DNA of 64,000 nt from Martinezella lusitana. GTDB lineage: Bacteria > Pseudomonadota > Alphaproteobacteria > Rhizobiales > Rhizobiaceae. The stretch spans positions 1 through 64,000 of the forward strand of contig NZ_JACHBG010000012.1 in NCBI RefSeq assembly GCF_014207095.1. Direction: 5' to 3'. The translations under genes and the position numbers were made by a program. Under the pieces are notes generated by a model. The model made no database searches and had not been told where the DNA came from. It worked only from the letters and a program-made list of their open reading frames with translations. This document shows, one piece after another, positions 1-7,606 of this stretch. Numbering within the stretch: the first letter of the stretch is position 1; every line of letters begins with the position of its first letter.

Positions 1-74
1 GTAGGCTACTGATGACGGAACATCAGGTTTGTCCCGGAATATAAATCCCGTACAAACAATTACTTAGGCGACTT

Positions 75-245
75 TCACGTCGCACTCACCTTGAACTTGC
101 CGAAACCCGGAATGGAGGTCTCTGCGCCGGAAGTAGCTGCTCCGATAATAGATGCAAAGACGGCTTCGACGATTGCCTTGCCCTGAGCCTTGGTCAGCTT
201 GTGATCAGCGGCAATCTTGTCTGCGATTTCATTGGTGGTGGTCAT
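75..245 (-). pseudogene. Truncated HU-family DNA-binding protein
   Basis: HU proteins are dimeric nucleoid proteins of about 90 residues that bend DNA with two beta-arms. This 56-residue frame carries the N-terminal helical half (TNEIADKIAADHKLTKAQ) and reaches the start of the beta-sheet (IPGFGKFKV), then stops after SAT. The DNA-contacting arm, normally with an RNP motif, is missing. I read past the stop in all three frames to the window edge and found nothing resembling the arm, so the loss looks like a deletion or replacement, not a simple frameshift. The ATG at 245 follows a GGGGAAG ribosome site, so a short protein could still be made. It could dimerise but probably not bind DNA normally. 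Confidence 0.6.
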
Positions 246-299
246 GATGCTTCCCCGCATTGGTTACGGAGGAATCATTTCCATTGCAGCCGTTCATTG

Positions 300-524
300 T
301 CACGAGGCCTGTTGATCTTTAGGGGCTCGAAAGGGCGTATTTCCACAATTTCCAGCGTCCGCAAGGCTTGCCACGGCCTTCTGCCGTTCCAATTTCGGGA
401 AATTGTCAGTTTTCGTCGCCCAGGCGGGAGGGCGCAGTTTCCCTCGCGGTTCTACCCTCTCAAGCCGGTTTAGGGCGATCTGCCGTCCTGACGGGTCGCG
501 CTTGTTGACCGATCGGCTTGCCAT
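300..524 (-). CDS. Hypothetical protein, 74 aa
   Basis: This is an unrecognised basic, proline-containing frame with no membrane segment, signal peptide or known motif. It is kept because an AAGGGG ribosome site lies about five bases before its ATG and no better gene occupies the interval. It lies upstream of the truncated HU gene on the same strand. An accidental frame in GC-rich DNA is equally possible. Confidence 0.3.
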   Translation of the reverse strand: MASRSVNKRDPSGRQIALNRLERVEPRGKLRPPAWATKTDNFPKLERQKAVASLADAGNCGNTPFRAPKDQQAS

Positions 525-652
525 GATACCCCTTATCCCAAAAGGAAAGGCTAGGTCATCAGCAGCGCGACGGCGCCATCATACTGGCCTTGCTCCACAT
601 GAGTGTGTAGAGGCTGATTGCAGCGAGTGAACACAAAGGAACAGGACTGATC

Positions 653-874
653 ATGGAAGAGGCGATGAAGATCGACAATCGTGGCGACTTCGGTCTGTGG
701 GCCATCGAGGTCGCAAAGCAGATCGTCAGCGGCGAGGGCTTCGAGTTGGCCAGGGCAGCACGTGACGGCACGGATGATGATGTCCGCGCGGCTGGCAACG
801 CACTTGGACAGGCAATCACCAACGCGCTGATGGAAGTGTATGACGGATTGCTCGAAGGCGCCGAGGAAAACTAG
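653..874 (+). CDS. Small acidic hypothetical protein, 73 aa
   Basis: This is a short, acidic, helix-rich protein (starts MEEAMKIDNR, ends EGAEEN) without signal peptide, membrane segment or recognised domain. The composition is protein-like, with alternating hydrophobic and charged residues over a predicted helix such as FGLWAIEVAKQIV. An AAGGAA sequence lies about 14 bases before the ATG; a second ATG four codons later is an alternative start. It stands alone between a hypothetical minus-strand gene and the Tim44-domain gene. No function can be assigned. Confidence 0.55.
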   Translation: MEEAMKIDNRGDFGLWAIEVAKQIVSGEGFELARAARDGTDDDVRAAGNALGQAITNALMEVYDGLLEGAEEN

Positions 875-1062
875 GCGGATTGCCGGTCGGCGCCAGCACG
901 GGATGCCTCGATATTTTCGGGGCTTTCGCGGCAAAATCCGCCGAGCTTTCCGGCTCAAAACGCGCTGCGGTTTGAAATTTGACGGCACACCAACTTACAA
1001 TCGCAGTTCGGCATCCCCATATGGTGGCTGAATTCCATTTTCGCTCAATCAGAGGAGAGCCA

Positions 1063-2070
1063 ATGCTGAGTGCAGTTCCCCGTTTTGCCAAGATCGCAGC
1101 CATCGTCCTGCTCGCTACAGCTTCCACTGTGGCGACCTTCGATGTTGCCGACGCACGCCGTGCCGGCTCGGGCGGGTTCGGCAGCCGCGGAACGCGGACG
1201 TTTGACGCGCCCGCCACAACGCGAACGGCTCCGACACAGGCCGCTCCGATCGATCGGACGATGACAACCAGACCTCAGCAGCCCGCCGCGCAGCAACCGG
1301 TCGGCGTGCCGCAGCGTCCCGGCTTCTTCGGCGGATTTGGCGGATCGATGATCGGTGGCCTGCTCGCCGGTGGCCTGCTCGGTATGATGCTCGGCCATGG
1401 TTTCGGCGGCGGCTTTGGCTTCCTTGGCATGTTGCTGCAGATCGGTCTGATCATCGCCGCCGTCAGCTTTGCCATGCGCTTCTTCGCAAACCGCCAGCGC
1501 ACGCAATATGCGGCACCGGGAACGGGTTCGCCCTATAATGTGAACGCGATGAACAATGCCGGCACCTCGCCGCGTCCGTCCTTCTCCATTCCGACGATCG
1601 GTGGCGGTGCGATGGCCGGCGCTGCTCAGAAAGCCCGGCAGGCCGAGGACGAAATCGGATTGCAACAGGCCGATCTCGATCGCTTCGAGCGGCTTTTGAC
1701 CGAAGTCCAGTCTGCCTACGGCAAGGAAGACTACGCGACCCTGCGCCGGCTGACTACGCCGGAGGCAATGTCCTACCTTGCGGAAGAATTGGGCGAGAAT
1801 GCCACCAATGGCGTACGCAACAGTGTAACCGACGTTCGCCTGCTGCAGGGTGATATCGCCGAAGCGTGGCGCGAGGACAATGCCGAATACGCGACGCTCG
1901 CGATGCGCTATTCCAGCATCGACGCCATGCTCGATCGTACGACGGGCAAGCTCGTCGACGGCGACGATCACAAGCCATCGGAAACGGTTGAGCTCTGGAC
2001 CTTCGTGCGCAAGCCCGGTTCGGACTGGACGCTTTCGGCCATCCAGGGCACGGATGCTGCGCACGCTTAA
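1063..2070 (+). CDS. Tim44 domain-containing membrane protein
   Basis: This 335-residue protein has a signal-like hydrophobic N-terminus (about residues 8-26), a Ser/Thr/Pro/Gln-rich linker, and a glycine-rich hydrophobic region (about 88-138: FFGGFGGSM, LLGMMLGHG) that probably forms two membrane passes. The C-terminal globular domain (about 195-330) matches the Tim44-like fold known from the mitochondrial import motor and from alphaproteobacterial homologues. Rhizobial proteins of this layout are annotated as Tim44/TimA-like and have been proposed to act at the inner membrane; the exact role is unknown. The start was placed at the ATG preceded by AGAGGAGAG, not at an upstream in-frame ATG lacking a ribosome site. 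A strong hairpin follows the stop. Confidence 0.85.
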   Translation: MLSAVPRFAKIAAIVLLATASTVATFDVADARRAGSGGFGSRGTRTFDAPATTRTAPTQAAPIDRTMTTRPQQPAAQQPVGVPQRPGFFGGFGGSMIGGLLAGGLLGMMLGHGFGGGFGFLGMLLQIGLIIAAVSFAMRFFANRQRTQYAAPGTGSPYNVNAMNNAGTSPRPSFSIPTIGGGAMAGAAQKARQAEDEIGLQQADLDRFERLLTEVQSAYGKEDYATLRRLTTPEAMSYLAEELGENATNGVRNSVTDVRLLQGDIAEAWREDNAEYATLAMRYSSIDAMLDRTTGKLVDGDDHKPSETVELWTFVRKPGSDWTLSAIQGTDAAHA

Positions 2071-2092
2071 ACTGGCTGCCTGGAATTGATTT

Positions 2093-2125
2093 GCGCCCGC
2101 CCTTGCAAGCTTTGAGGGCGGGCGC
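2093..2125 (+). terminator. Hairpin terminator after the Tim44-domain gene
   Basis: There is a perfect 11-bp GC-rich inverted repeat, GCGCCCGCCCT against AGGGCGGGCGC, with an 11-base loop, 22 bases after the stop codon. A second small stem (TCAGCG/CGCTGA) around a T-run follows within 20 bases, and T-rich sequence continues to about 2190. Together they look like a composite intrinsic terminator. Confidence 0.6.
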
Positions 2126-2701
2126 CACTGTCTCAGCGGGTTTTTCGCTGACACGCTCATCGGTCTTTCTTTTTTAGAGCGTCATTTTTTTCGGCTAGCT
2201 CCACCGTCTGGGAGCCCGGAGCATCCTTGTCAGGCGAATGCACGGCGGCCACTTTCCGCGCGTAGATCCTCCCCGCATTCCTCCATTCAAGCTCTTGAAG
2301 CGCTCAATTATCCTGTCGTCACCTTCGTCGCGCTGGGAACGCCGATATGCGGCTTTTCCTTTGGACGTGATCCAGATCGCCCAATCCAGTGAAGATCGCT
2401 TCGCTGAGCGCGCCTTTCCGTGCAGTTCGCCGCGGCGCTTTTCGCGCCGAGGTCCTTAAGTGCAGGCCAGGTTATAAAGACGCGGTCGCCAGCCCGAATG
2501 ACCGGAGCTGGCATTTATAAGATTTTTATATCTTTGCTTTGGCGCCCGTCTCGAACCTTAATGCCATTCGGCCGCATATTGTCGATGGAAGATGCACGCG
2601 AAGTGTTCTTCTCCCTTGGCAGAAAGAAAAGAAGCGCTGTTCATCTGCGGTGCTCCCCATCGCTTCTGCAGTCAACAATAACAATCAAGGATTCGCGATC
2701 G
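2126..2701. other. Long non-coding leader before the kdp operon
   Basis: I see no convincing gene here. Short frames exist on both strands, the longest on the minus strand at 2308-2514, but they lack a supporting ribosome site and protein-like composition. The 3' half becomes AT-rich around 2510-2535, unlike its surroundings, and is the likely promoter region of kdp. Confidence 0.5.
2514..2530 (+). promoter_or_regulatory. Candidate KdpE operator
   Basis: Two TTTATA hexamers occur as direct repeats exactly 11 bp apart (2514-2519 and 2525-2530) in an AT-rich island, and an inverted copy (TATAAA) lies at 2473-2478. The Escherichia coli KdpE box begins TTTATA in a T-rich context, so this is a plausible KdpE target upstream of kdpF. 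The match is short and no transcription start is visible, so the assignment is inference. Confidence 0.3.
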
Positions 2702-2785
2702 ATGATGGACATTTTTCTTGTCGGGATCGGCGTTTTATTTTTTCTCCTCTGTGTCGCTTACACCAAGGCCTGCGACAGCCTCTAG
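2702..2785 (+). CDS. Kdp-associated 27-aa membrane peptide
   Basis: This tiny frame starts ATG-ATG-GAC and encodes one hydrophobic segment (IFLVGIGVLFFLLCVAY) followed by a short polar tail, TKACDSL. It ends 14 bases before kdpF and reads in the same direction. From general knowledge, many proteobacterial kdp operons carry a comparable unannotated short ORF just before kdpF, with one membrane span and a C-terminal C[DE]-x-L-like tail. That recurrence, not a known function, is the reason for calling it. It could be an extra small subunit of the pump, a leader peptide, or a regulator of translation of kdpF. Confidence 0.55.
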   Translation: MMDIFLVGIGVLFFLLCVAYTKACDSL

Positions 2786-2799
2786 TCGGAGGGACGACA

Positions 2800-2889
2800 A
2801 TGCTTCTCGATTACATTCTCGGTGGCGGCGTGACGCTCTTTCTCACCGCCTATCTGGTCTATGCTCTCATTCGCCCCGAGCGCTTCTAA
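2800..2889 (+). CDS. kdpF: K+-transporting ATPase subunit KdpF
   Basis: This 29-residue protein has a single membrane span (LLDYILGGGVTLFLTAYLVYAL) and ends IRPERF. The length, the L-x-Y-AL-x-x-PE-x-F ending and the position directly before kdpA identify KdpF, the small lipid-like stabilising subunit of the KdpFABC complex at the inner membrane. A GGAGGGA ribosome site lies just upstream of the ATG. The gene is commonly missed because of its size. Confidence 0.85.
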   Translation: MLLDYILGGGVTLFLTAYLVYALIRPERF

Positions 2890-2916
2890 CAGCGCTGGAT
2901 AGGGAAAGTTACTTCC

Positions 2917-4620
2917 ATGACCCTCAACGGATGGCTCCAGATCCTGATTTTCATCGGGATCCTCCTTCTGCTCGTCAAACCGCTTGGCGGTTACATGACA
3001 CGTGTGTTTACCGGCGAGCGCACACTCCTTTCTTATGTCCTCGGTCCTGTGGAGCGAGGACTTTACCGCTTGGCCGGCACGGACGAACGTGAAGACCAGC
3101 ATTGGACGACCTACTCGGTTTCGCTGCTCCTGTTCAGCCTTGCAGGCTTCATCGTTCTCTATGCGCTGCAGCGACTGCAGGCCGGCTTGCCGTACAATCC
3201 GGCGGGCATGACTGCGGTCGGTCCTGAACTGTCCTTCAACACCGCTACGAGCTTCGTCACCAATACCAACTGGCAGAACTACGGCGGCGAAAGCACGATG
3301 TCCTACCTCGTGCAGATGGCAGGTCTGACCGTGCAGAACTTCGTGTCCGCAGCAACCGGCATTGCCATCGCCATTGCGTTGATCCGCGCATTCGCGCGTG
3401 CCTCGGGCAAGGCGATCGGCAACTTCTGGGTCGATATGACCCGTGCGACGCTCTATGTGCTGCTGCCCATCTGCATCGTGCTGACGCTGGTATACGTCTA
3501 TCTCGGCGTTCCGCAGACGCTTGGCCCCTATGTGAACGCGACGACCCTCGAAGGCGCTCAGCAAACGATCGCCGTTGGTCCCGTCGCATCGCAGCTTGCC
3601 ATCAAGATGCTGGGCACCAATGGCGGCGGCTTCTTCAACGCCAACTCGGCGCATCCGTTCGAAAATCCGGACGCAATCTCCAACCTCATCCAGATGCTGT
3701 CGATCTTCGCGATCGGCGCGGCGTTGACCAACGTCTTCGGTCGAATGGTCGGCAGCCAGCGTCAGGGCTGGGCGATCCTGGCTGCAATGTGCACTCTCTT
3801 CATTGCAGGCGTTATCATCACCTATTGGGCTGAAGCTGCCGGCAACCCGCTGGTCCATGCGCTCGGCATCCAGGGCGGCAACATGGAAGGCAAGGAAGTT
3901 CGCTTCGGCATTGTCGCCTCCTCGCTGTTCGCCGTCATCACTACGGCTGCGTCCTGCGGTGCGGTCAACGGCATGCTCGACAGCTTCACCGCTATCGGTG
4001 GCCTGATCCCGCTCATCAACCTGCAGCTTGGCGAAGTTATCATCGGTGGCGTCGGCGCCGGCTTCTACGGCATCGTGATGTTCATCATCATCGCCATCTT
4101 CGTTGCAGGGCTGATGGTCGGCCGTACGCCGGAATATCTCGGCAAGAAGATCGAAGCCAAAGAAGTGAAGATGGCGATGCTCGCCGTGCTTTGCCTGCCC
4201 TTCGGCATGCTGATCTTCACTGCCATTTCTGCCGTGCTGCCTTCGGCAGTGGCTTCCGTCGGCAATGCCGGTCCGCACGGTTTCTCTGAAATCCTCTATG
4301 CCTACAGCTCTGCTGCGGCAAACAATGGTTCGGCCTTTGGCGGTCTTTCGGGCAACACGCCTTGGTTCAACATCACGCTCGGCCTCGTCATGCTGATCGG
4401 CCGCTTCCTGGTCATCGTTCCGGCACTTGCCATTGCCGGTTCGCTGATCACCAAGAAGACGGTTCCCGCCTCGGCCGGCACCTTCCCGACCGACGGACCG
4501 CTCTTTGTCGGCCTGCTCGTCGGCACGATCCTGATCGTCGGTGGTCTGACCTTCTTCCCGGCGCTTGCGCTTGGACCGATCGTCGAACACCTCGCGATGA
4601 TCACCGGTCAGGCCTTCTAA
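2917..4620 (+). CDS. kdpA: K+-transporting ATPase, K+-binding subunit KdpA
   Basis: KdpA is the channel-like subunit that selects K+ in the high-affinity KdpFABC pump. The 567-residue length is typical. The four selectivity-filter loops of this K+-transporter superfamily protein are visible: TNTNWQNYGGE near residue 112, GTNGGGFFN near 231, TTAASCGAVN near 346, and NNGSAFGG near 469. About ten membrane segments are predicted. It starts 27 bases after kdpF and is followed 12 bases later by a small ORF, then kdpB. All features needed for function appear intact. Confidence 0.98.
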   Translation: MTLNGWLQILIFIGILLLLVKPLGGYMTRVFTGERTLLSYVLGPVERGLYRLAGTDEREDQHWTTYSVSLLLFSLAGFIVLYALQRLQAGLPYNPAGMTAVGPELSFNTATSFVTNTNWQNYGGESTMSYLVQMAGLTVQNFVSAATGIAIAIALIRAFARASGKAIGNFWVDMTRATLYVLLPICIVLTLVYVYLGVPQTLGPYVNATTLEGAQQTIAVGPVASQLAIKMLGTNGGGFFNANSAHPFENPDAISNLIQMLSIFAIGAALTNVFGRMVGSQRQGWAILAAMCTLFIAGVIITYWAEAAGNPLVHALGIQGGNMEGKEVRFGIVASSLFAVITTAASCGAVNGMLDSFTAIGGLIPLINLQLGEVIIGGVGAGFYGIVMFIIIAIFVAGLMVGRTPEYLGKKIEAKEVKMAMLAVLCLPFGMLIFTAISAVLPSAVASVGNAGPHGFSEILYAYSSAAANNGSAFGGLSGNTPWFNITLGLVMLIGRFLVIVPALAIAGSLITKKTVPASAGTFPTDGPLFVGLLVGTILIVGGLTFFPALALGPIVEHLAMITGQAF

Positions 4621-4632
4621 GGAACGACGGCC

Positions 4633-4794
4633 ATGAGCCAACCGCTTCTGAGCAAGCTTAGAAAAGCGATCGATCCACGCCCCTCCGACAGGGGGCGTGG
4701 TCCGACCGGAACGACCTGCGCATCCGATGCCATCCTCCTGGCGATGATCGCTCTGTTCCTCGGTCTAGTCGTTTTCGGATTTCTTATCGGCTGA
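4633..4794 (+). CDS. 53-aa single-span membrane protein between kdpA and kdpB
   Basis: I do not recognise this gene. It starts with an ATG 12 bases after the kdpA stop, preceded by AAGGAA, and ends 48 bases before kdpB. The product has a basic, polar N-terminus (LLSKLRKAIDPRPSDRGRG), then one clear membrane span (ILLAMIALFLGLVVFGFLIG) at the extreme C-terminus, predicting a cytosolic head and a membrane tail. Standard kdp operons have kdpA and kdpB adjacent, so a gene here is unusual. Its location and tail-anchored topology suggest it associates with, or regulates, the Kdp pump. It would be missed by pipelines that ignore short frames. An untranslated spacer remains possible. Confidence 0.5.
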   Translation: MSQPLLSKLRKAIDPRPSDRGRGPTGTTCASDAILLAMIALFLGLVVFGFLIG

Positions 4795-4842
4795 TCGGCA
4801 GCGTTCCGATCTGACCTTTTCCTCTTCACGCTGGAGCCTCTT

Positions 4843-6930
4843 ATGAGCCAGTTAAAATCAGCGAGTATTCTGGATTCTCGCATCCTCGTTCCGGCGATCG
4901 GCGCTTCCTTCAAGAAGTTGAACCCGCGCACGCTTGCCAAGAACCCCGTCATGTTCGTGGTCGCCGTCGTTTCGATGCTGACGACCATCCTCTTCCTGCG
5001 CGACCTCATCACCGGCGGCGGTAATCTCGGCTTTTCACTGCAGATCAATATCTGGCTGTGGTTCACGGTATTGTTCGCCAATTTCGCCGAGGCCGTTGCC
5101 GAAGGCCGCGGCAAGGCGCAGGCGGACTCACTGCGCAAGTCGCGCACCGAAACCCAGGCGAAGCTGCTTGTCGGTAATAGCCGTACCGACTACAAGATGG
5201 TGCCCGGCACCAGCCTGAAGGTCGGCGACGTCGCGCTGGTCGAAGCCGGGGACATCATCCCCTCGGACGGCGAGGTCATCGAAGGCGTCGCTTCCGTCAA
5301 CGAAGCCGCAATCACGGGCGAATCCGCGCCTGTCATCCGAGAATCGGGTGGTGACCGCTCGGCCGTAACGGGCGGTACGCAGGTCCTGTCGGATGAGATC
5401 CGCGTGCGCATCACTGCCGCCGCTGGCTCGACCTTCATCGACCGTATGATCGCGCTGGTGGAAGGTGCCGAGCGTCAGAAGACGCCGAACGAGATCGCGC
5501 TCAACATCCTGCTGGCCGGCATGACGCTGATCTTCGTACTTGCTACAGTCACCATCCCGAGCTTTGCCGCCTATGCTGGCGGTTCGATCCAGACCGTCGT
5601 GCTTGTCGCCCTATTCGTGACGCTGATCCCGACCACCATCGGTGCATTGCTGTCGGCGATCGGTATTGCCGGTATGGACCGTCTGGTCCGCTTCAATGTG
5701 CTTGCCATGTCCGGTCGCGCCGTCGAGGCCGCTGGCGACGTCGACACCTTGCTGCTCGACAAGACCGGCACGATCACCCTCGGCAATCGCCAGGCAACGG
5801 CTTTCCGCCCGGTTCGAGGCGTCAGCGAGCAGGATCTGGCCGATGCAGCGCAGCTTGCCTCGCTTGCCGACGAAACGCCTGAGGGACGCTCGATCGTCGT
5901 GCTTGCCAAGGAGAAATATGCCATCCGTGGCCGCGACATGACGAGCCTGAAGGCGACTTTCGTTCCCTTTACCGCCCAGACCCGCATGAGCGGTGTCGAC
6001 CTTGATGGCTCGTCGATCCGCAAGGGGGCAGTCGATGCCGTGCTCGCCTATGTCGATGGCGCCGCCAATAGCGGCACCGACGGTACGGCGGTCATGTCGC
6101 GCACCTCGAGCGAAATGCTGCGTGAACTGCAGGGAATCGCCGACGAGATTGCCAAGGCAGGCGGCACGCCGCTCGCCGTTGCTCGCGACGGCCGTCTGCT
6201 TGGCGTCATTCACCTCAAGGACATCATTAAGGGCGGTATCCGCGAGCGTTTTGCCGAGCTGCGCCGCATGGGTATCCGCACGGTCATGATCACGGGCGAC
6301 AATCCGCTGACCGCCGCAGCCATTGCAGCGGAAGCCGGCGTCGACGACTTCCTTGCTCAGGCGACCCCGGAAATGAAGCTGGCGCTGATGCGCGAGGAGC
6401 AGTCCAAGGGCAAGCTCGTCGCCATGTGCGGCGACGGCACCAACGATGCTCCGGCACTTGCCCAGGCCGATGTCGGCGTGGCCATGAACACGGGTACCGT
6501 TGCCGCCCGCGAGGCCGGTAACATGGTCGACCTCGACAGCGACCCGACGAAGCTGATCGAGATCGTCGAAATCGGCAAGCAGTTGCTGATGACCCGCGGC
6601 GCGTTGACCACCTTCTCGATCGCCAACGACATCGCGAAATACTTCGCCATCATTCCCGCGATGTTCATTGCCTTCTATCCGCAGCTGAAGATGCTGAACA
6701 TCATGGGGCTTGCGACGCCGCAGAGTGCCATTCTCTCGGCCATCATCTTCAATGCTCTGATCATCGTTGCGCTGATCCCGCTGTCGCTGAAGGGCGTCCG
6801 CTATCGTCCGATCGGTGCCGGCGCGTTGCTGAGCCGCAACCTGCTGATTTACGGCCTCGGCGGCATCATCGTTCCCTTCATCGGCATCAAGGCCATTGAT
6901 CTGGCGATCAACGCCATCGGCCTCGCCTAA
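4843..6930 (+). CDS. kdpB: K+-transporting P-type ATPase catalytic subunit KdpB
   Basis: KdpB hydrolyses ATP to drive K+ uptake through KdpA. The 695-residue protein has the P-type hallmarks in order: the actuator TGES (residues 158-161, whose Ser is the inhibitory phosphorylation site in E. coli KdpB), the phosphorylation motif DKTGT with Asp306, the TGDNPLTA segment, and the hinge GDGTNDAPAL. The membrane segments flank these as usual. The gene begins after the small ORF with a GGAG site and is followed 11 bases later by kdpC. Nothing is missing or degenerate. Confidence 0.98.
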   Translation: MSQLKSASILDSRILVPAIGASFKKLNPRTLAKNPVMFVVAVVSMLTTILFLRDLITGGGNLGFSLQINIWLWFTVLFANFAEAVAEGRGKAQADSLRKSRTETQAKLLVGNSRTDYKMVPGTSLKVGDVALVEAGDIIPSDGEVIEGVASVNEAAITGESAPVIRESGGDRSAVTGGTQVLSDEIRVRITAAAGSTFIDRMIALVEGAERQKTPNEIALNILLAGMTLIFVLATVTIPSFAAYAGGSIQTVVLVALFVTLIPTTIGALLSAIGIAGMDRLVRFNVLAMSGRAVEAAGDVDTLLLDKTGTITLGNRQATAFRPVRGVSEQDLADAAQLASLADETPEGRSIVVLAKEKYAIRGRDMTSLKATFVPFTAQTRMSGVDLDGSSIRKGAVDAVLAYVDGAANSGTDGTAVMSRTSSEMLRELQGIADEIAKAGGTPLAVARDGRLLGVIHLKDIIKGGIRERFAELRRMGIRTVMITGDNPLTAAAIAAEAGVDDFLAQATPEMKLALMREEQSKGKLVAMCGDGTNDAPALAQADVGVAMNTGTVAAREAGNMVDLDSDPTKLIEIVEIGKQLLMTRGALTTFSIANDIAKYFAIIPAMFIAFYPQLKMLNIMGLATPQSAILSAIIFNALIIVALIPLSLKGVRYRPIGAGALLSRNLLIYGLGGIIVPFIGIKAIDLAINAIGLA

Positions 6931-6941
6931 GGAGTTCCCTC

Positions 6942-7547
6942 ATGTTGAAACAAATCAGACCCGCCATCGTCATGGTCGTTGCTACGACCGTCCTGACCGG
7001 CCTTGCTTATCCGCTCGCCATGACAGGTGCCGCCCAAGCTCTCTTCCCCCATCAGGCCAATGGCAGCCTGGTGGAAAAGGATGGCAAGGTCGTAGGCTCC
7101 AGCCTCATCGGCCAGAACTTCGCTACCGATGGGTATTTCCATGGCCGCCCTTCGGCCACGACTGGCACCGACCCGAATGATGCGACCAAGACGATTTCGG
7201 CGCCCTACAATGCGGCGAATTCGGGTGGCTCCAATCTCGGTCCGACCAATTCGAGCTTGATAACCCGCATCAAGGGTGATGCCGCGACGCTGCAGGCACA
7301 GAATCCCAACCTGCCGGTTCCGATGGATATGGTGACGACTTCCGGCAGTGGCCTTGACCCGGATATCTCGCCTGACGCGGCCTATTTCCAGATCCCGCGT
7401 GTGGCCAAGGCGCGCAACATGGATGAGGCCAAGCTCAAGGCGATTGTCGATGCCGCCGTCGAATCCCGGGAGTTCGGCGTCCTGGGTGAGCCGGTCGTCA
7501 ACGTGCTGGCATTGAACCAAGCCCTCGATGCTTCTATGAAACAGTAA
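6942..7547 (+). CDS. kdpC: K+-transporting ATPase subunit KdpC
   Basis: KdpC is the single-span accessory subunit that raises nucleotide affinity of KdpB and joins it to KdpA. The 201-residue protein has an N-terminal membrane anchor (about residues 8-30), then the characteristic extracytoplasmic domain with GQNF, YFHGRPSAT, NSGGSNLGP and the C-terminal GEPVVNVLALN block. It follows kdpB by 11 bases with AAGGAG as ribosome site. A strong hairpin lies between its stop and kdpD. Confidence 0.97.
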   Translation: MLKQIRPAIVMVVATTVLTGLAYPLAMTGAAQALFPHQANGSLVEKDGKVVGSSLIGQNFATDGYFHGRPSATTGTDPNDATKTISAPYNAANSGGSNLGPTNSSLITRIKGDAATLQAQNPNLPVPMDMVTTSGSGLDPDISPDAAYFQIPRVAKARNMDEAKLKAIVDAAVESREFGVLGEPVVNVLALNQALDASMKQ

Positions 7548-7554
7548 GTTGAGT

Positions 7555-7584
7555 AGGTTGAGACGGTTTGCGCCGTCTCAACCT
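7555..7584 (+). repeat. Perfect 12-bp hairpin between kdpC and kdpD
   Basis: The arms AGGTTGAGACGG (7555-7566) and CCGTCTCAACCT (7573-7584) are exact reverse complements around a six-base TTTGCG loop. It begins eight bases after the kdpC stop and ends just before the possible kdpD start codons; the TTG in its loop is an unlikely start. No T-run follows, so it is a poor intrinsic terminator. It would suit a processing or stability element that sets different levels of the pump and sensor messages. Confidence 0.7.
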
Positions 7585-7606
7585 CGTCATGAAAGACGTC
7601 CCACCG

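Noticed and set aside
2782..4641. A long open frame (about 619 codons) antisense to kdpA
   Set aside because: It is rich in Arg, Asp, His and Gln without any fold or motif, as expected for the complement of a GC-rich gene. kdpA itself is unmistakable.
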